The notes beneath the pieces are model-generated. The model did no database searches, had not been told where the DNA came from, and was given only the letters and a program-made list of their open reading frames with translations. Shown piece after piece: positions 20,967-32,344 of a stretch of DNA of 64,000 nt. How positions within the stretch are numbered: position 1 is the stretch's first letter; each line of letters starts with the position of its first letter. The stretch lies in assembly GCA_011799875.1 (NCBI GenBank), contig CM022302.1, positions 317,792,144 to 317,856,143 of the forward strand, written 5' to 3'. This stretch comes from Thinopyrum elongatum (lineage: Eukaryota; Streptophyta; Magnoliopsida; Poales; Poaceae). A program made the position numbers and the translations under genes.

Positions 20967-21570
20967 CTATATTGGTAGCCACTCCGGCAGGGAACGTACT
21001 ACCAGAGAGCAGCCAGGGCAGCTGGTCATGTAGCAGCAGTAGCGCCTAGAACAGCAGCGCATGCGAGAGTCGGGGCCTCTGGTCGTGTAGCAGCATCTCG
21101 GGTAGCAGCAGCAGGAGCTCGAGCGAGAGTCGGAGCTGCTACTCGTGCAGCAGCAGCGCGAGCAAGAGTAGAGCAGTAGTGCAAGCAAGAGGAAGAGCAG
21201 AGCAGCAGCACGAGCGAGAGCCAAAGTAGCAGCAGTAGGGCCAGCGAGAGCCAGAGCAGCAGCAGCAGCAACAATAGGGTCAGCGAGAGCCGGAGCAGCA
21301 GCAACAGCTCCTACTGATGTGGACGTCACCGCCGAGGGAGCGATGCCATGGAGGAAGTGGCCGACGACGATGCCGTAGATGGAGCCACGCAATGGCGGCT
21401 CGGTACCGAGCGCCGGCAACAGCATGAGATCGAATCCAGAAGAAAATGCAGCGATTAGTGTAGAACCTCTTTGGTGGCGCCGATTAGGCCTCAGCTTCAT
21501 CCGAGGAATCGGTGATGGTGCTGCTCTTCTAGTGGTGCAAGTGAAGACAGCGCTGTGGGAATGGAGGTGG
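20967..21570 (-). CDS. 5' exon candidate of the CACTA minus-strand gene, low complexity
   Basis: The minus-strand frame begins MKLRPNRRHQRGSTL at 21500 and runs 177 codons, but from about 21310 to 21000 it follows a CAG/GAG-type trinucleotide-rich tract and becomes a Leu/Ala/Ser/Cys homopolymer-like protein, so much of the frame may be non-coding. The GC-rich sequence upstream of the ATG is interrupted at 21571 by the solo LTR and resumes at 25898. Rejoined, it would place a GC-rich 5' region (25898-26150) next to this exon. This could be the first exon of the gene that continues to 16005, but no transcript evidence is available. Confidence 0.35.
20990..21310. repeat. CAG/GAG-rich low-complexity tract
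   Basis: Imperfect GCAGCAGCAG and GCGAGAGCC units repeat over about 320 bp, including a duplicated GAGCGAGAGTCGGAGC-like block. All reading frames on the minus strand are open here because of composition. Confidence 0.8.
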
Positions 21571-22891
21571 GGCGATGTAACACCCCAAAAATTTAATCAT
21601 GTTTTTACTAAATAAAAATTTGGCTAGAAATAAAATTTTGAAGTATATTAAGTCCTTGGTTATTTTCGGAGTATTTTCCGCCCTCTGTTTTTCAAAATTC
21701 TTCCCTCCATATGGAAATTTTTGGAAATAATATTGTGGCTTTGGTAGTTCTCTTAAAACATTTCAATTATAGTTTAATAACAGTAAGAATTATTTTCAGA
21801 ATAAAATTTGCCTCTAAACAATTCTTTTAACAGCTATTTCAATATTTTAAATGCCTCTGTTGCACTACAACCATTTTAAATAATTCTTTTAAAATTCCAC
21901 AAAAATTATGGGAGGTCATGTGATACCCACATATCACTTTGGTGCAAAAACCTAGCTTAGTATTTTGAAAATTTTGAGTGAAACAAGCTCTTTTCATTTC
22001 TGGTCCAGATCCAATTTTGCACTACAACCTCATTTTTCCTTGCTCCAAAAATTCTGAAAATTTTCCCACTTATAGTCCTTCCAACCAAACCCTTAAGTAC
22101 AAAATATCAGCTGCATTTGCATCTTTGAAGTTCACCAAATATTCCACTAAACTTTCTGTCCAGAAATGAATATCAGTAAAACATGCACTAGCAAGTTTCC
22201 CCTCTTGCCAAACCAACTCCACCATCCTCTCTAACATCCAAAGAGACATCACCCTGCCAAATTTCAATTCCAGAGGGAATCCCTAGGTAGCCCTAGCATT
22301 CTGTCGAGCACATCATGAGCATGATAGAATTTGGCAACCTCTTTAAACTACATTAGGATCTTACTCCTCTAGCCAAAGTAGCATGTCTACCAGTCTTGTC
22401 ATCTCCAGGAGCATTAACTTGCCAAATATCAACTTGTATGGATCACTGTGGATGCTATTAGCAAAACGTCGAGCATGTTTCGTGCATGTCCAGAGCGCGC
22501 TCGGAGCACCATAACTGCAGGCGTCGGCACCGCCACGTGCTGCCCTCCCTGCTGCCCAACCGCTCATGCAAATCCTCCCCCTGGATCAGCAAGCCACCCT
22601 AGAGCCTCGCCGACACCTCCCCTCGTCCTCTAGCGCCGTCCACGCCGGTCAGCGCTGACCAGAGCCACCGCCCGACATTGCCGTCTCTACCACGTCGCTG
22701 CTAGGACGCGTGGCTCGCCTCCTCACCCGCCAGCGTGCCCCTGGAGTAACTCTGGGCAGCCAACGCTCCACCGACCACTGCCGACCACGCCCCTAGCCTC
22801 ACCTACCTCGATAACCGACCACGGCAAGCCATCAATAGCCGCCGCCGTCTTCGATCGGATAAGCCCGAGAGGAACCGACGTCCTCCATGGC

Positions 22892-22899
22892 TATATAAA
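22892..22899 (+). promoter_or_regulatory. TATA box of the solo LTR
   Basis: TATATAAA in GGCTATATAAAGCCTCC, followed by a C-rich leader with CACCACTCCTCC. It is the counterpart of TATTTAAA at 49506 and 57220. Confidence 0.65.
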
Positions 22900-24781
22900 G
22901 CCTCCCGAGCTCCTCTAGTCACGGCACCACTCCTCCCCTCCCCTACAAGCCACCAGGAGCAACCAGACGACCGGTAGTGGCCGCCTTCCCCGTCTCCGAC
23001 CACCACGGCCACCGCCTCTTCCCCGATGATTCCCACCTCTCCAGTGCCTCCACCTCCTTTTTTTCTTCACCAATAATCTCCTGAAGCACCCGCAGACTCG
23101 TCCCAATCGTCAATTTTGCCGGGGGCGGCCCGTGGGCAAAACGCCCAAACTGGCTCCGCTGGAGCACCTCGGAGGAGCTCGCCGCTGACGAGCCGGTGCT
23201 TTCCGAGGGACGTGGCACACACCGGAGGGACCGCACGAGCCTCCTGAACTCTATGGTGAGCTCAGCTTCCCGAACGGCGCACCCAATCGCCGGCGAGCCT
23301 CGCCGGAGACGCCGCCTCTGCTCGAACAGAAAGCAGACACGCGCGGGTTGGTCAAACCTGACCAGTGGGCCAGGCGGGCCCACTGTCAGTGACCCGACGC
23401 CACTGACCCATCCGTAAGTGGAGACGGGATTCCGCAGAGACCGTCTTCGTGCTGGGAAAAGCGTGCTTCGTCGAATACGCTTTCGACATCGATCCCCTCC
23501 CGCGCAGCTGAATGACTGGGCTCGGTCCAATAGCTCCTCATGGCTATACTGTGCCCAGGGCACACTTTTACCTTTTCTCTTTTTTCTTTTCCAGCAAAAC
23601 TAAAATAATTCTACAGAACTCATTTCAAATCCAAACTGGATGATTCAAATTTATACAGGCTTCTAAAATCATGCTCTATCAAACTAGCTAGGGTGAACAT
23701 TTTTATTATGCCTAGTTTCTGCTGGATCAATTAAATAGTCCTTTTAACCATTTATTTAAACTTAGAAAATTCATAGGTAATTCAAATGAACTCCAAATAA
23801 TTTGTTTCTTTTTCTGGTATTTCTAATTTTTCATCTAGTTCATTTTAGTACTTATTTCAAAAATATTTGAAACAATTTTTAGCACTGTTTTTGTTTTATG
23901 TGGTGATTTAAATATTTTTTTAAATAGGAAATGAAGGGGAGATAAACATTTCAAACTTTTGAAGTGCACCCAATATTTCTGCATGCTCAAGGCAAGCATC
24001 TCGAACCCTTGATATGGTGAATCGCATGGTTATATTCTTTGCAAGAATAATTTGAACATGACTATGTTGAATTCAAATTAAATTTGCATGTTGCTAGATG
24101 AGCATGCATGGTCATGTATTTTTTTCTCTTGCATGCATTCCACTCAAGTTTTGACATGCACAAGTTGTGAGAATCCGGGAGTGTGCTCCTGCCTTGGACG
24201 TGCCACTGGGCACGGGCCATATTTGACACAGGGGTGTCACGTGATATATGTGGAGCATGTAAGGGTTGTGGCCCTGTTTGGTATTGCTGTTGAAAGAATA
24301 CTTTGTTGTGCTAACCACTGCAGGAAAACTTGTACCTCCTGAGTCGACCGTAGATCGAGTCTTGTTCCGGTAACCCCCATACTTCATTCGTGCTGCCACT
24401 TGTCCCTGCCATAGGTGGGGTATGGTTCAGTAAGTTGTTAACCCCTTTCCGTGCACACACCACATAGAGGGCTACGATGAGGGTTTCCATGTTGGTGGAC
24501 TAAATCCTGTCATCGGGTCAGGGGGCATGGGTGTTTCCAGTTGTGACTGAGAGGGGGGCACCCCTTGTAATCCGCGTGTATTAATAGTGATCCCATGCAG
24601 GACGTTGGTCTCTCCGTCTTAAAGTTTTCTTGAATGATGCTTTGGGTGATTCCTGGTATCCGGAAAGATAATCTGGTGTGTGCTGGTTAGGTGTGTTTTC
24701 AACCAAAAGACCGTAATGGGAACTAGTCAGTGTCACGGTACTGACTAAAGAAATCCTTTACTTGTGGGTAAAGAGCACACC

Positions 24782-24810
24782 CTCTGCAGAGTTTAAACCT
24801 ATTCGAATAG
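24782..24810. promoter_or_regulatory. paired palindromes conserved between LTR families
   Basis: CTCTGCAGAG (perfect 10-bp palindrome), a 7-bp spacer, and CTATTCGAATAG (perfect 12-bp palindrome). The same arrangement with the same spacer length occurs at 51330-51358 and 59051-59079. Confidence 0.8.
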
Positions 24811-25897
24811 CCGTGTCCGCGGTTAAGGGCTACAGTCTGGGTTGGTCAAGTGTCGGTCTTCGGATGAAAATAATTAAATTGAGCCTGAATTATTTTGCGG
24901 AATAATTATTGTCACCCTCTTGCTACCATGAATATTTTATGCTTGTTAAATATTATTATGGTTATGCATAATATTGAGGACTAACCCGTATCTCTTATTT
25001 TGAATTTTTCCTGAGTGTCTCAAGGGCTGGCTAGACTACCCCGGGCACTCAATTTTATTTTCAAGACCTCTCGTGGCGTCTCTCGAGTTAACATGCGGTT
25101 TATCCCGCCACTACTCTTGTGGACACCCGATTGACATTTCTTTTCAAGTCCGACCATGGCGTCACTTGACACCCGACTGGCATTTCTTTTTAAGACCTCT
25201 CGCGGCGTCGCCTGAGTTCTCGGATGGTCCTGTCTCGTCCAATTTCTCTTTTAGACACCCGTTTGGCATTTCTCTTCAAGACTTACCGTGATGTCATTTT
25301 AGACATCCGACCGGCATTTCCTTTATTTTATTTTCCTTTAACTTTCCTTATTTCTTACAAATAATTTTATATATCCAGTTATTTGCACATGCTAATATTT
25401 TATCACGCCATAATTTAATTCCTGACAGCATGCCTTTAAGTCCATCCTAAGCATACGCATATAGTGTGGTTCATCATGATCATATAATTTAATTGTTGCA
25501 TTCGGTATATCTTTTGTTCATGATGTTTGTGAGTACATTCAAACATACTCACAGGCTTGTCCCTGGCTATTTACTTAGCCAGGTCAGGATTTCTTTGAGG
25601 AGTACCACAGCGACGTCCGTGCGGAGCCTAGGATGGCGGCCACGCGGGATAGGAATTATCTAGGTCAGTCGTTCCTGTGGGAATGGAGCCCATCGATGTT
25701 GGAGAACCACGAGTCGTTTCCGTCAATCACCACCAGAGTCACTGTTGTATCATTAGACCTTTATGGTCTTGTATCCAATTCTTGTAATTGCTTGGTAATC
25801 TGTAACAAGGATGTGTCCACCAGTAACGGTAATCCTGGGCTGGTGATGACACGAGGGGTTAATTTCTGGGATATCATGTCCCGGCCCCGGCAGGCGA

Positions 25898-26200
25898 TAG
25901 ACGAGGGGAACGTCGGGGAAACTCCTTGGAGGTGGAGGACAGGCTGGCTGAACCGGCGAGACGACGAGATCGATGGTGGATCCTCATCCAGTGCGGCGGA
26001 TTAGGGACGTCGAGCTATTGCGATGGACGATGTCGTCGGGGAAGAGGCTCCGGCTGGGTGGCGTACGGAGGAGGGTGTGGGGCTTCGCGTGTTTTTGCGG
26101 CCTCGGTGTACGAATGGGGGGCGGAGGGGATGGGAGGGGGAACCATGGCTTAGGGACACGCTTATCCGAAATGTGGGGTAAGTTATGAAAGTACCCCCAC
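25898..26200 (-). other. GC-rich 5' flank of the CACTA minus-strand gene
   Basis: GC-rich sequence that would be contiguous with 21570 without the solo LTR. A minus-strand ATG at about 26147 opens only a 44-codon Pro-rich frame (MVPPPIPSAPHS), so a 5' leader or promoter-proximal region is more likely than coding sequence. Confidence 0.35.
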
Positions 26201-26293
26201 CGATTTGAACTAGGCGGGTCTTTCGGTTCAGGGGTATCACGGGAATTTCACGTGTCGGGATTTCACAGGAGGTGGGAGTTTTCACCCGTGTTG

Positions 26294-26478
26294 TAATTTT
26301 GGGATAGCAAGGCGCGGGTTGAGATGGAGGGAGTTTCGGAGCACAACGAGACAAAGAGATATCTTAAAATTTCGGGATAACAAGGCGCGGGTTGAAGAGG
26401 CGGGAGTTTTGCAGCACGATAGATAGAGTTGCTAGCTTAAAATTTTGGCATAACAAGGCGCGGCTTCAAATTTTGGGA
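26294..26478. repeat. 73-bp tandem repeat, 2.5 copies
   Basis: The unit starts AAATTTTGGGATAACAAGGC and recurs at 26294, 26367 and 26440. Confidence 0.9.
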
Positions 26479-26479
26479 G

Positions 26480-27672
26480 AAAAAGCTTAACATATACAAA
26501 AAAACAAAAAAGAAAATTTGCACCCCACTAGAGAGAGCCATGTCCCATTTTACTATATTACTAGAAATGCCATTCAAATACAACAACAAAAAACTAAAAA
26601 AATCGGAACAACAAGCTTAACGTGTAGAGTACCAAATCAATTTGCACTTCCCTCAACAATAAAAAAACAATTTGTATTGTCTAGCATATGGACTAAATTT
26701 GAGTACATTTTCCCTGTTTGAATGGGATTGAACTCGGGTTAGTTATACAAACATCTAAATATTATCTTCACAACACATGACATGAATATAGGAGTAGTAA
26801 ATTCCCATATAAATATGAACTACATGTACATACGATCTCGAATTCAAATATATGTATCCATTTTATGTTGAATTCAAATCATAGTACATGTATGCTCTAG
26901 CTAGATGTTCGGAATCTAAACCATGTATGATACTATGTACAATGTGTTTAACACGCACAACACACACACACACACAAACCATTTAGATATCTGATGCCAA
27001 AGGCACCCATCATCTCCAATTTGAATAGTGTGTCCATGCATGGATGCAATGTGGCGAAACGATGCCTGCCATCGGTATCTCAAATTCAAATCAGTCTGAC
27101 CTTGCTCAATGTGTACACAGTATAGCATGCTCGTTCAAAAACCAGACCACGCATATCTCAGTTATATGCATGGGTTTCAAACATCATGATCTCTTATTCA
27201 AATATTTGAATTCAACTTTACATTGATTATGACCTCACCTAGTCTTTTACACCCACACAGTCGTCTTCTCTTTATAGTTGTACCACTAACTTTCTCTCGT
27301 GCATGCATGCACACACACTACCACTCGGCATTATCGATTGCACACACGTAATCTTTTTCTTCAGGTCGGTCTCCCATGCATGCACACACACACACACCTC
27401 CCCGTCTTCATCACTTCAGGCATTCTTTATCTCTCACATGCATGCAAAATGATCGATGCTCCTCTATATGTATATATATAGCTAGGTCTTTCCCAGTTTT
27501 ACACACAAACCGATCGATCTATATATCTAGTCAGGTCTCACCCTCTTTCCCACGTACACATCAATCAATCTACCTCTCTATATAGGACTACATAGCTAAT
27601 ACACACACATTATCTATCCATCGTCTCCCTCTCATCATCTATGCATTCTGGTTCATCTCTCAGACGCGCGCA
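26480..27672. other. AT-rich gene-free stretch with microsatellites
   Basis: No credible ORF. Contains several TTGAATTCAAAT palindromic motifs (26840-26880, 27200-27215) and, at 27290-27620, CA-dinucleotide runs with the repeated module CATGCATGCACACACAC and GATCGATCTATATA. Confidence 0.6.
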
Positions 27673-27858
27673 CAGTGGCGAAGACAGGGCGCAGCAAGGG
27701 CCCTCGCCCCCCTAACATCACTATATTAAGGCTATTATGAATGTGATCAGTAGATCAATTGCTGGTAAAATTGTTTAAGTTGACGAATTGGCCCTCCCCA
27801 TAAAGGATTAGCAATGCTTGGCCCCCTAGCTCATTTGATTTTCATGGCTCCGCCACTG
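27673..27858. mobile_element. MITE-like element with CAGTGGCG termini
   Basis: 186 bp with ends CAGTGGCGAAGACA and, reversed, CAGTGGCGGAGCCA (two mismatches in 14). Flanks CGCGCA/TGCGCA resemble a short target duplication but are not identical. The family is uncertain (hAT-like is possible). Confidence 0.55.
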
Positions 27859-29294
27859 TGCGCAACCGCGCATGTTCTCGCCCCCTCTCTTTAAAAATCG
27901 ATCTCGCACTTGTGCACTCCTTCACAGTCTCCCTCCACTTGAACCCTCGCACCATCTTCCAGCCCCCCCCCATATCCCAGTGCTTTTATGTTCGTAGAGC
28001 TCTTCCCTCTATCTGTCTCTATCGATATCTCGCGCGGTCGACCCCTCCCCCTCCCTTCTCGTATATCACCCTGGCCCCATGCACATACATGTATGTATAT
28101 AGGCCTATCCTTCACACAAATTGCATTGAAACGTATTCCCTCACCATATCATAGTATCTCTCACACACACGGACTATGTGTGCGAAAGAGAAGAGGTGCA
28201 CACACGCACTCATTCCCACATACAAACGCGCGGGTGCACGGTGGAGCACATTTGTACAAAAAATGAGCGTGTAGAAAGGCTTTAGATGATGTGCCACTAG
28301 TCTATATCTACACCTCTATACCTATATCTATATCTATACCCCTATATAGTGTGCCAATAACTTTGAAAGATGGTCGTTGGGTGAAGCCAATCCGACGGTG
28401 CAGAGATTGCAAATCCGAGCACTACTGGCCGTTGGATATCATCTACATTCCACTAGATTCTACCACATGTACAATCTAGAAGACTCCATGGTTGAACTTA
28501 AGCATAATGTACAAACCTCAAAACACAAGCACTTCTCCTTTGTTCTAGAATCTTCCGTATCATAGTTGGCCAAACTTTTTTTTCTAGATGAATTGCCTTT
28601 ATTTTTTTTACTTTATGCTTTACAATGCACAATTCCATGAATCTTAAAATAAATTAACTTTTTTATAAAAACTAATTGATTTTGAATGAGATGAACTATC
28701 AGAATTAAACGAACATCTACATCATGCATATATGACTCAAAGCTAACATGTTATAGTGTGGTATTTATACATAATTTGGTTGCCAAATCTCAGGCGTGCA
28801 ATGCATGTGTACCTTAATAGTACTTCCAGTATGTGCAAAATACGTAAATTAGAATTCTAATGGCACGCTACACAGTGTCTCTCCCTTTTTTAGTTAATAT
28901 ATTATGATTAAAATGATGTGGGGGGCATCCATTAAGCCACGTGGCACATGTGGAGGCGTTGTCGCGACCTTCTTGTGTGGATTGATCATAGTGACGTGCT
29001 GCTGGTTCCAGAAGAATGTACTCATCCTCTCTCACACACACTGGCAGTACGTGCACGAAGCGAAGATGTTCACACACGCACTCATTCCCTCGCACGCACA
29101 CGCGGGTACACGGTGGGATGCATTTTTGTACGAAGATCCACCCCATGTGACAATTTGACGCGTGTAAAGTCGTTCACTTAAGTGATGGTCAATTAATACA
29201 GCGCATGCAAATTGAGTGGACATGAGGGAGGAAGTAGTTGAGAATGACATTACTACTCCACTGCGTGCATGCGAGTAGTTAAATCATGGGTTGC
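27859..29294. other. gene-free stretch with a duplicated 125-bp segment
   Basis: 28156-28280 and 29023-29170 are diverged direct copies sharing CTCTCACACACAC, CACACACGCACTCATTCCC and CGCGGGT(G/A)CACGGTGG. A CTATATCTACAC-type simple repeat lies at 28300-28350. No ORF has support. Confidence 0.65.
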
Positions 29295-29510
29295 TACTTC
29301 CATTGGTCTACTTCGTATTTTGTGCCAATTTTTTACCATAATTTTAAGTAACACAATATTTATGCATGTCATAAAAACTAATATCATCGAAAACTATGTT
29401 CAAGTGTGATTCCAATGATATAATTTTTGGTGACATGCATTAACATTTTCTTAGTTAAATTTTTGGTCAAAAATTGGCACAAAATAAAAAGGGGGCCAAT
29501 AAACCAGGAC
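29295..29510. mobile_element. mariner/Stowaway-like MITE, copy 1
   Basis: Long imperfect inverted repeats: TATTTTGTGCCAATTTTTTACC near the left end and its complement GGTCAAAAATTGGCACAAAATA near the right end. The termini CTTCCATTGG/CCAATAAACC are flanked by TA-rich sequence. A related copy is at 38944-39173. Exact ends are approximate. Confidence 0.6.
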
Positions 29511-29558
29511 GCGGGCAACATGATCAATTTTTGCCGGGGTTACTGTTAGTGGCCTTTG

Positions 29559-29571
29559 TATTTAAATATAG
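29559..29571 (+). promoter_or_regulatory. TATA-like box upstream of the 29.6-kb ORF
   Basis: TATTTAAATATAG about 75 bp upstream of ATG 29646, immediately right of the MITE at 29295-29510. Confidence 0.4.
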
Positions 29572-29645
29572 ACGAAGTGGAGTAGTACTATCTTTATCTC
29601 CCAGTGCCTACGCTCGCCTCCCCACCTCGCCCACCGGATCCCGCC

Positions 29646-30188
29646 ATGGAGGATCCCACCATGGATAATCCCTTAGATCCCAGGATCCCATAGGCTGCCC
29701 TCTCGTTGTGGCCCGTAGCACTGCCGCCTTTGAGAGAAACCCACATGTGTTTCACAAGGGATCCATTGCTCTGGAATCATAGATCGTTGGCGCCGGAGGA
29801 CATGCCAGGGCTGCATTTCAGGTGGTGGGCAGCAAGGGCAAATCAGATCGAGGAAGCGTCACATCGATTGGAGACAAGTTCGAAGGAGCTGCGCCTGGCG
29901 AAGCACAAGGCGGAGGCGCAAGTCGATCTCAGGGGAGAGATGCTGAGGGATGTCAGCATCTGGCAGCGTCGCATTGATTTTGAGCTGGGGCTAATGGCAG
30001 AGATCATATTCACGGAGTCGACAGCAGAGGAAAGAACACACATGCCTGCGGAATGGCATGAGCAGCCGGTGCAACTGTTCAAATGGGCGGTAGGAGAAGC
30101 CAAATCGCGGGACCAGCTGCGGCGGCACCACTGGGCTTGCATCGTAGGCAAGGTGAGCTGCCCTCCTTGCCCGCCAGTGATGCAGTGA
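29646..30188 (+). pseudogene. CACTA cassette A: unknown ORF with one stop
   Basis: The frame opens MEDPTMDNPLDPRIP, meets TAG at 29691-29693, and continues in the same frame for about 165 codons to 30188. The body has a Trp-rich start (FRWWAARANQIEEAS), a predicted helical segment with many Arg/Lys/Glu (LETSSKELRLAKHKAEAQVD), and HMPAEWHEQPVQLFKWAVGE. I do not recognise a family. The TATA-like box upstream, the ATG in good context (CCGCCATGG) and the long helix make a real ancestral protein likely. If 29706 is used as start, the remaining 160 codons are open. Confidence 0.45.
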
Positions 30189-30712
30189 CCGACTCGGTTG
30201 CTGCAGCAGTGAACTTGCGGCGCCATGGCAGTTTGCAACCGTGACAATCACTCCATCTATATGTATTGTATTTCTGTGAAAATACTTGGTCGTTTGGTAA
30301 AAGATGGTAATTGATTTATCATGAGTTTTCGAATGCTTGGTCGTGACAATCACCCGATAGCCACAAGTCTCCATCGTGTCATACTTGACGGTCGGTCGCA
30401 CCAACAGATGGTCGGTCGGACCCGCGTCTCATCGAAGGGACACACATCGGCTTGGTCTGACATGTACGACCAGGTACATCACTGACATGTGCGACCGCAT
30501 TTGAGCAAAACTTGAAATTTGTGTTCAAGGAAACTCATCGGGAGCCGTTTCGGGCTTCGAAACCAAAACCATCAAGAAATCTTTAGCTTCTTCCCATCAC
30601 ATTCCAAAGTAGTAGTACTACTACCATGCTATAATCAAGTGCAAACCTGTTCACACCTATCAAACTTGAACGTGTTCCCACTATGCAGGTTTTAGTACTA
30701 GTACTACTAGGT

Positions 30713-30720
30713 TATAAAAA
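30713..30720 (+). promoter_or_regulatory. TATA box of cassette B
   Basis: TATAAAAA in AGGTTATAAAAAGGGG, 78 bp before ATG 30791, preceded by the palindromic TAGTACTAGTACTACTAG. Confidence 0.6.
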
Positions 30721-30790
30721 GGGGAACTACCTAGCCAAAAATTACTCTACCTTCCTCCTCATAAGTCTTTCTTGTTTGTCCTTCCCTTCC

Positions 30791-31347
30791 ATGGCCGATG
30801 TGCAGAGCTCTAGGTCGAGAACTACTAGTAAGAAGGGAGCGGCGACCACGGCCGCGGAAAAAAAAAGAGGGCTCACCACCTCGCGGGGGGCTCGAAAGAT
30901 CTCTCACGAGCAGGCGAGGGCTCCTAGGAGCGCCCTAGCCGTGGAGGCAAACATGTCGAGTTGGCGATGCCTGAGTCGTTATCCCTCGACGACATGCCCG
31001 CTCAGCTCAATAAGCAGAAGGAGTTGACCGATGGCTTGATGAAGCTGCTGAAGGAGAGCCTCGATGACATGCCCACTGAGCTCAATAACCAGGAGGAGTT
31101 GACCGCCGGCTTGGTGAAGCTGCTGAAGGAGAGCATTACCTCGGGTAAGAAGGCGACCGGCGAAATCCTACAACTTCAGGAGGTACGTAATGTGGCTGTG
31201 GAAGAGATGATGAATGCTCGCCTCGAGAAATCCCGCGTCATGGACAGAATGAAGAAGATGGCGGAGGAGATGCGGGAGAAGATGGAGGTCGTGGAGGCGA
31301 TGAAGAAGCAGTTAGGACTCCGCGGCCAGCAACCCTTCATGAAATAG
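30791..31347 (+). pseudogene. CACTA cassette B: basic/coiled-coil protein with 25-residue repeat
   Basis: Starts MADVQSSRSRTTSKKGAATT, a basic N-terminus of nuclear-localisation type, 71 bp after a TATA box. Near 30950 the frame shifts and continues from LAMPESLSLDDMPAQLN to 31347. The second half contains a tandem repeat of 25 residues (LDDMPxxLNxQxELTxGLxK, DNA period 75 bp at 30985-31134). It ends in a helix rich in Met/Glu/Lys (VMDRMKKMAEEMREKMEVVE). No known domain is recognised. Together with cassette A it forms a same-strand pair inside the CACTA; whether they are one transcription unit is not known. Confidence 0.5.
30985..31134 (+). repeat. 75-bp in-frame coding tandem repeat
   Basis: Two units starting CTCGACGACATGCCC and CTCGATGACATGCCC, both ending AAGCTGCTGAAGGAGAGC. 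The length is a multiple of three, so it encodes two copies of a 25-residue module. Confidence 0.92.
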
Positions 31348-31392
31348 AGAGCAGCGCCCCAGACTTGTGTCTGCGTCTTCCTTCTTTTTTTT

Positions 31393-31409
31393 GGGGGGGG
31401 GGGGGGGGG
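31393..31409. repeat. 17-bp G homopolymer
   Basis: An uninterrupted G run follows a T8 tract, just 3' of cassette B. Confidence 0.95.
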
Positions 31410-32344
31410 TTGGGCGGGTGTAATCTTCCTTCTTCTTTTGCTCATGTGTTTCATCTTTTTCTTCGGGTGTTTCGCCGCATGTGTCATGTTCTCTGTGAGG
31501 CATGAATAGAACAATGCTAAGAGTACGATGAGCGACGCCGTGGGATCGATGAAAAGCAAATTAGTAGATATTTTTTTATCTCCATATCGCACAGGGCTGC
31601 CGTGTTTCACACTCCTCTGTCATACTAGTACTCCAGTGGAAAACTAGAGTATACTGCATGGTTCTTTGCTCCTCCTTAGGTCGTCGACAACAATTATTTG
31701 TGCAGTCCAATCACAAGGACCCACCTTCCAGCAGTAATGAGCCATCAAATCACAAAGGCCCTCGCCTCTCTGTCAAACTGACCATGCGAGACTGCCCCGC
31801 CCTCGCCTTCTAAATGTACTTTTGTATAGTAGTAGTATCGATGGATTGCTCCATGGAGCAAAACTAACAAGATGAAATTATAGAAAAAAGGTGGTACATA
31901 TACAGAGCGCTCGTCGCCAAATTATGCATAGTACTATTAAAAAAGCTAGCACATGCTTAGATGAGGTGCTGAAGTCTATTAAAGAAATTAGCATACCTAT
32001 TTAATTCTTTGACAACTAAACTCCTTCATGCTTTGGGTAAACTTCTCTCATTTAAGTTTTTTTAGAATTACTTATCTCATTTACGTGTTTTGCGTATGTG
32101 GCATGCTTAGAGCATGGTTAATAGTATAGCCAACTGCTGGCTATATGATGTTGGCCATATCATATATAGTACGTATATAATGTGAAGAAACGAGTGGTAG
32201 CACTACCAACTACAAGATGAACTATAAGAAATACATGTATGTATGTACTGAAGAGTTAAAGTAACGAGGAAGAACATAACATAGTTCTGCTAGGGGCTCA
32301 GCACAACACACCCCTGAAATAAAACTAAGCACCCTGAAATTAAA
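31410..32344. other. gene-free stretch holding one copy of a flanking direct repeat
   Basis: 31700-31925 is a diverged copy of 34100-34360 (shared: CCAGCAGTAA, GTCAAATCACA, CTCGCCTCTCTGTC, GGATTGC(T/G)CCATGGAGCAAA, GGTGGTACA). The remainder is AT-rich without ORFs. Confidence 0.6.
31700..31925 (+). repeat. direct repeat flanking the exonuclease pseudogene, left copy
   Basis: See the right copy at 34100-34360. Same orientation, about 2.4 kb apart, with the exonuclease-like gene between them. Confidence 0.7.

Larger units (their letters stand above)
21576..25892 (+). repeat. solo LTR, 4317 bp, with perfect target duplication
   Basis: Begins TGTAACACCCCAAAAATTTA and ends TCCCGGCCCCGGCA. It is flanked by GGCGA at 21571-21575 and 25893-25897. 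There is no primer site or internal coding region, so this is a solo LTR left by recombination between the two LTRs of a Gypsy element. A TATA box lies at 22892-22899. The block CTCTGCAGAG-7nt-CTATTCGAATAG (24782-24810) is shared with the LTRs of the 47.8-59.8 kb element, indicating a related family. It is inserted within the GC-rich 5' region of the CACTA minus-strand gene. Confidence 0.92.

Noticed and set aside
20967..21310. Cysteine/serine-rich protein that could pass for a metal-binding domain
   Set aside because: It comes from a CAG/GAG trinucleotide tract; the cysteines have no fixed spacing.
23196..23563. Arg/Pro-rich ORFs on both strands in the solo LTR
   Set aside because: The GC-rich leader of the LTR, with no conserved domain; the same zone in the related LTRs is also open by composition.
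27240..27620. Possible regulatory region of a host gene with CA and GATCGATC motifs
   Set aside because: No gene can be placed next to it. Simple-repeat expansion inside the CACTA explains the pattern.
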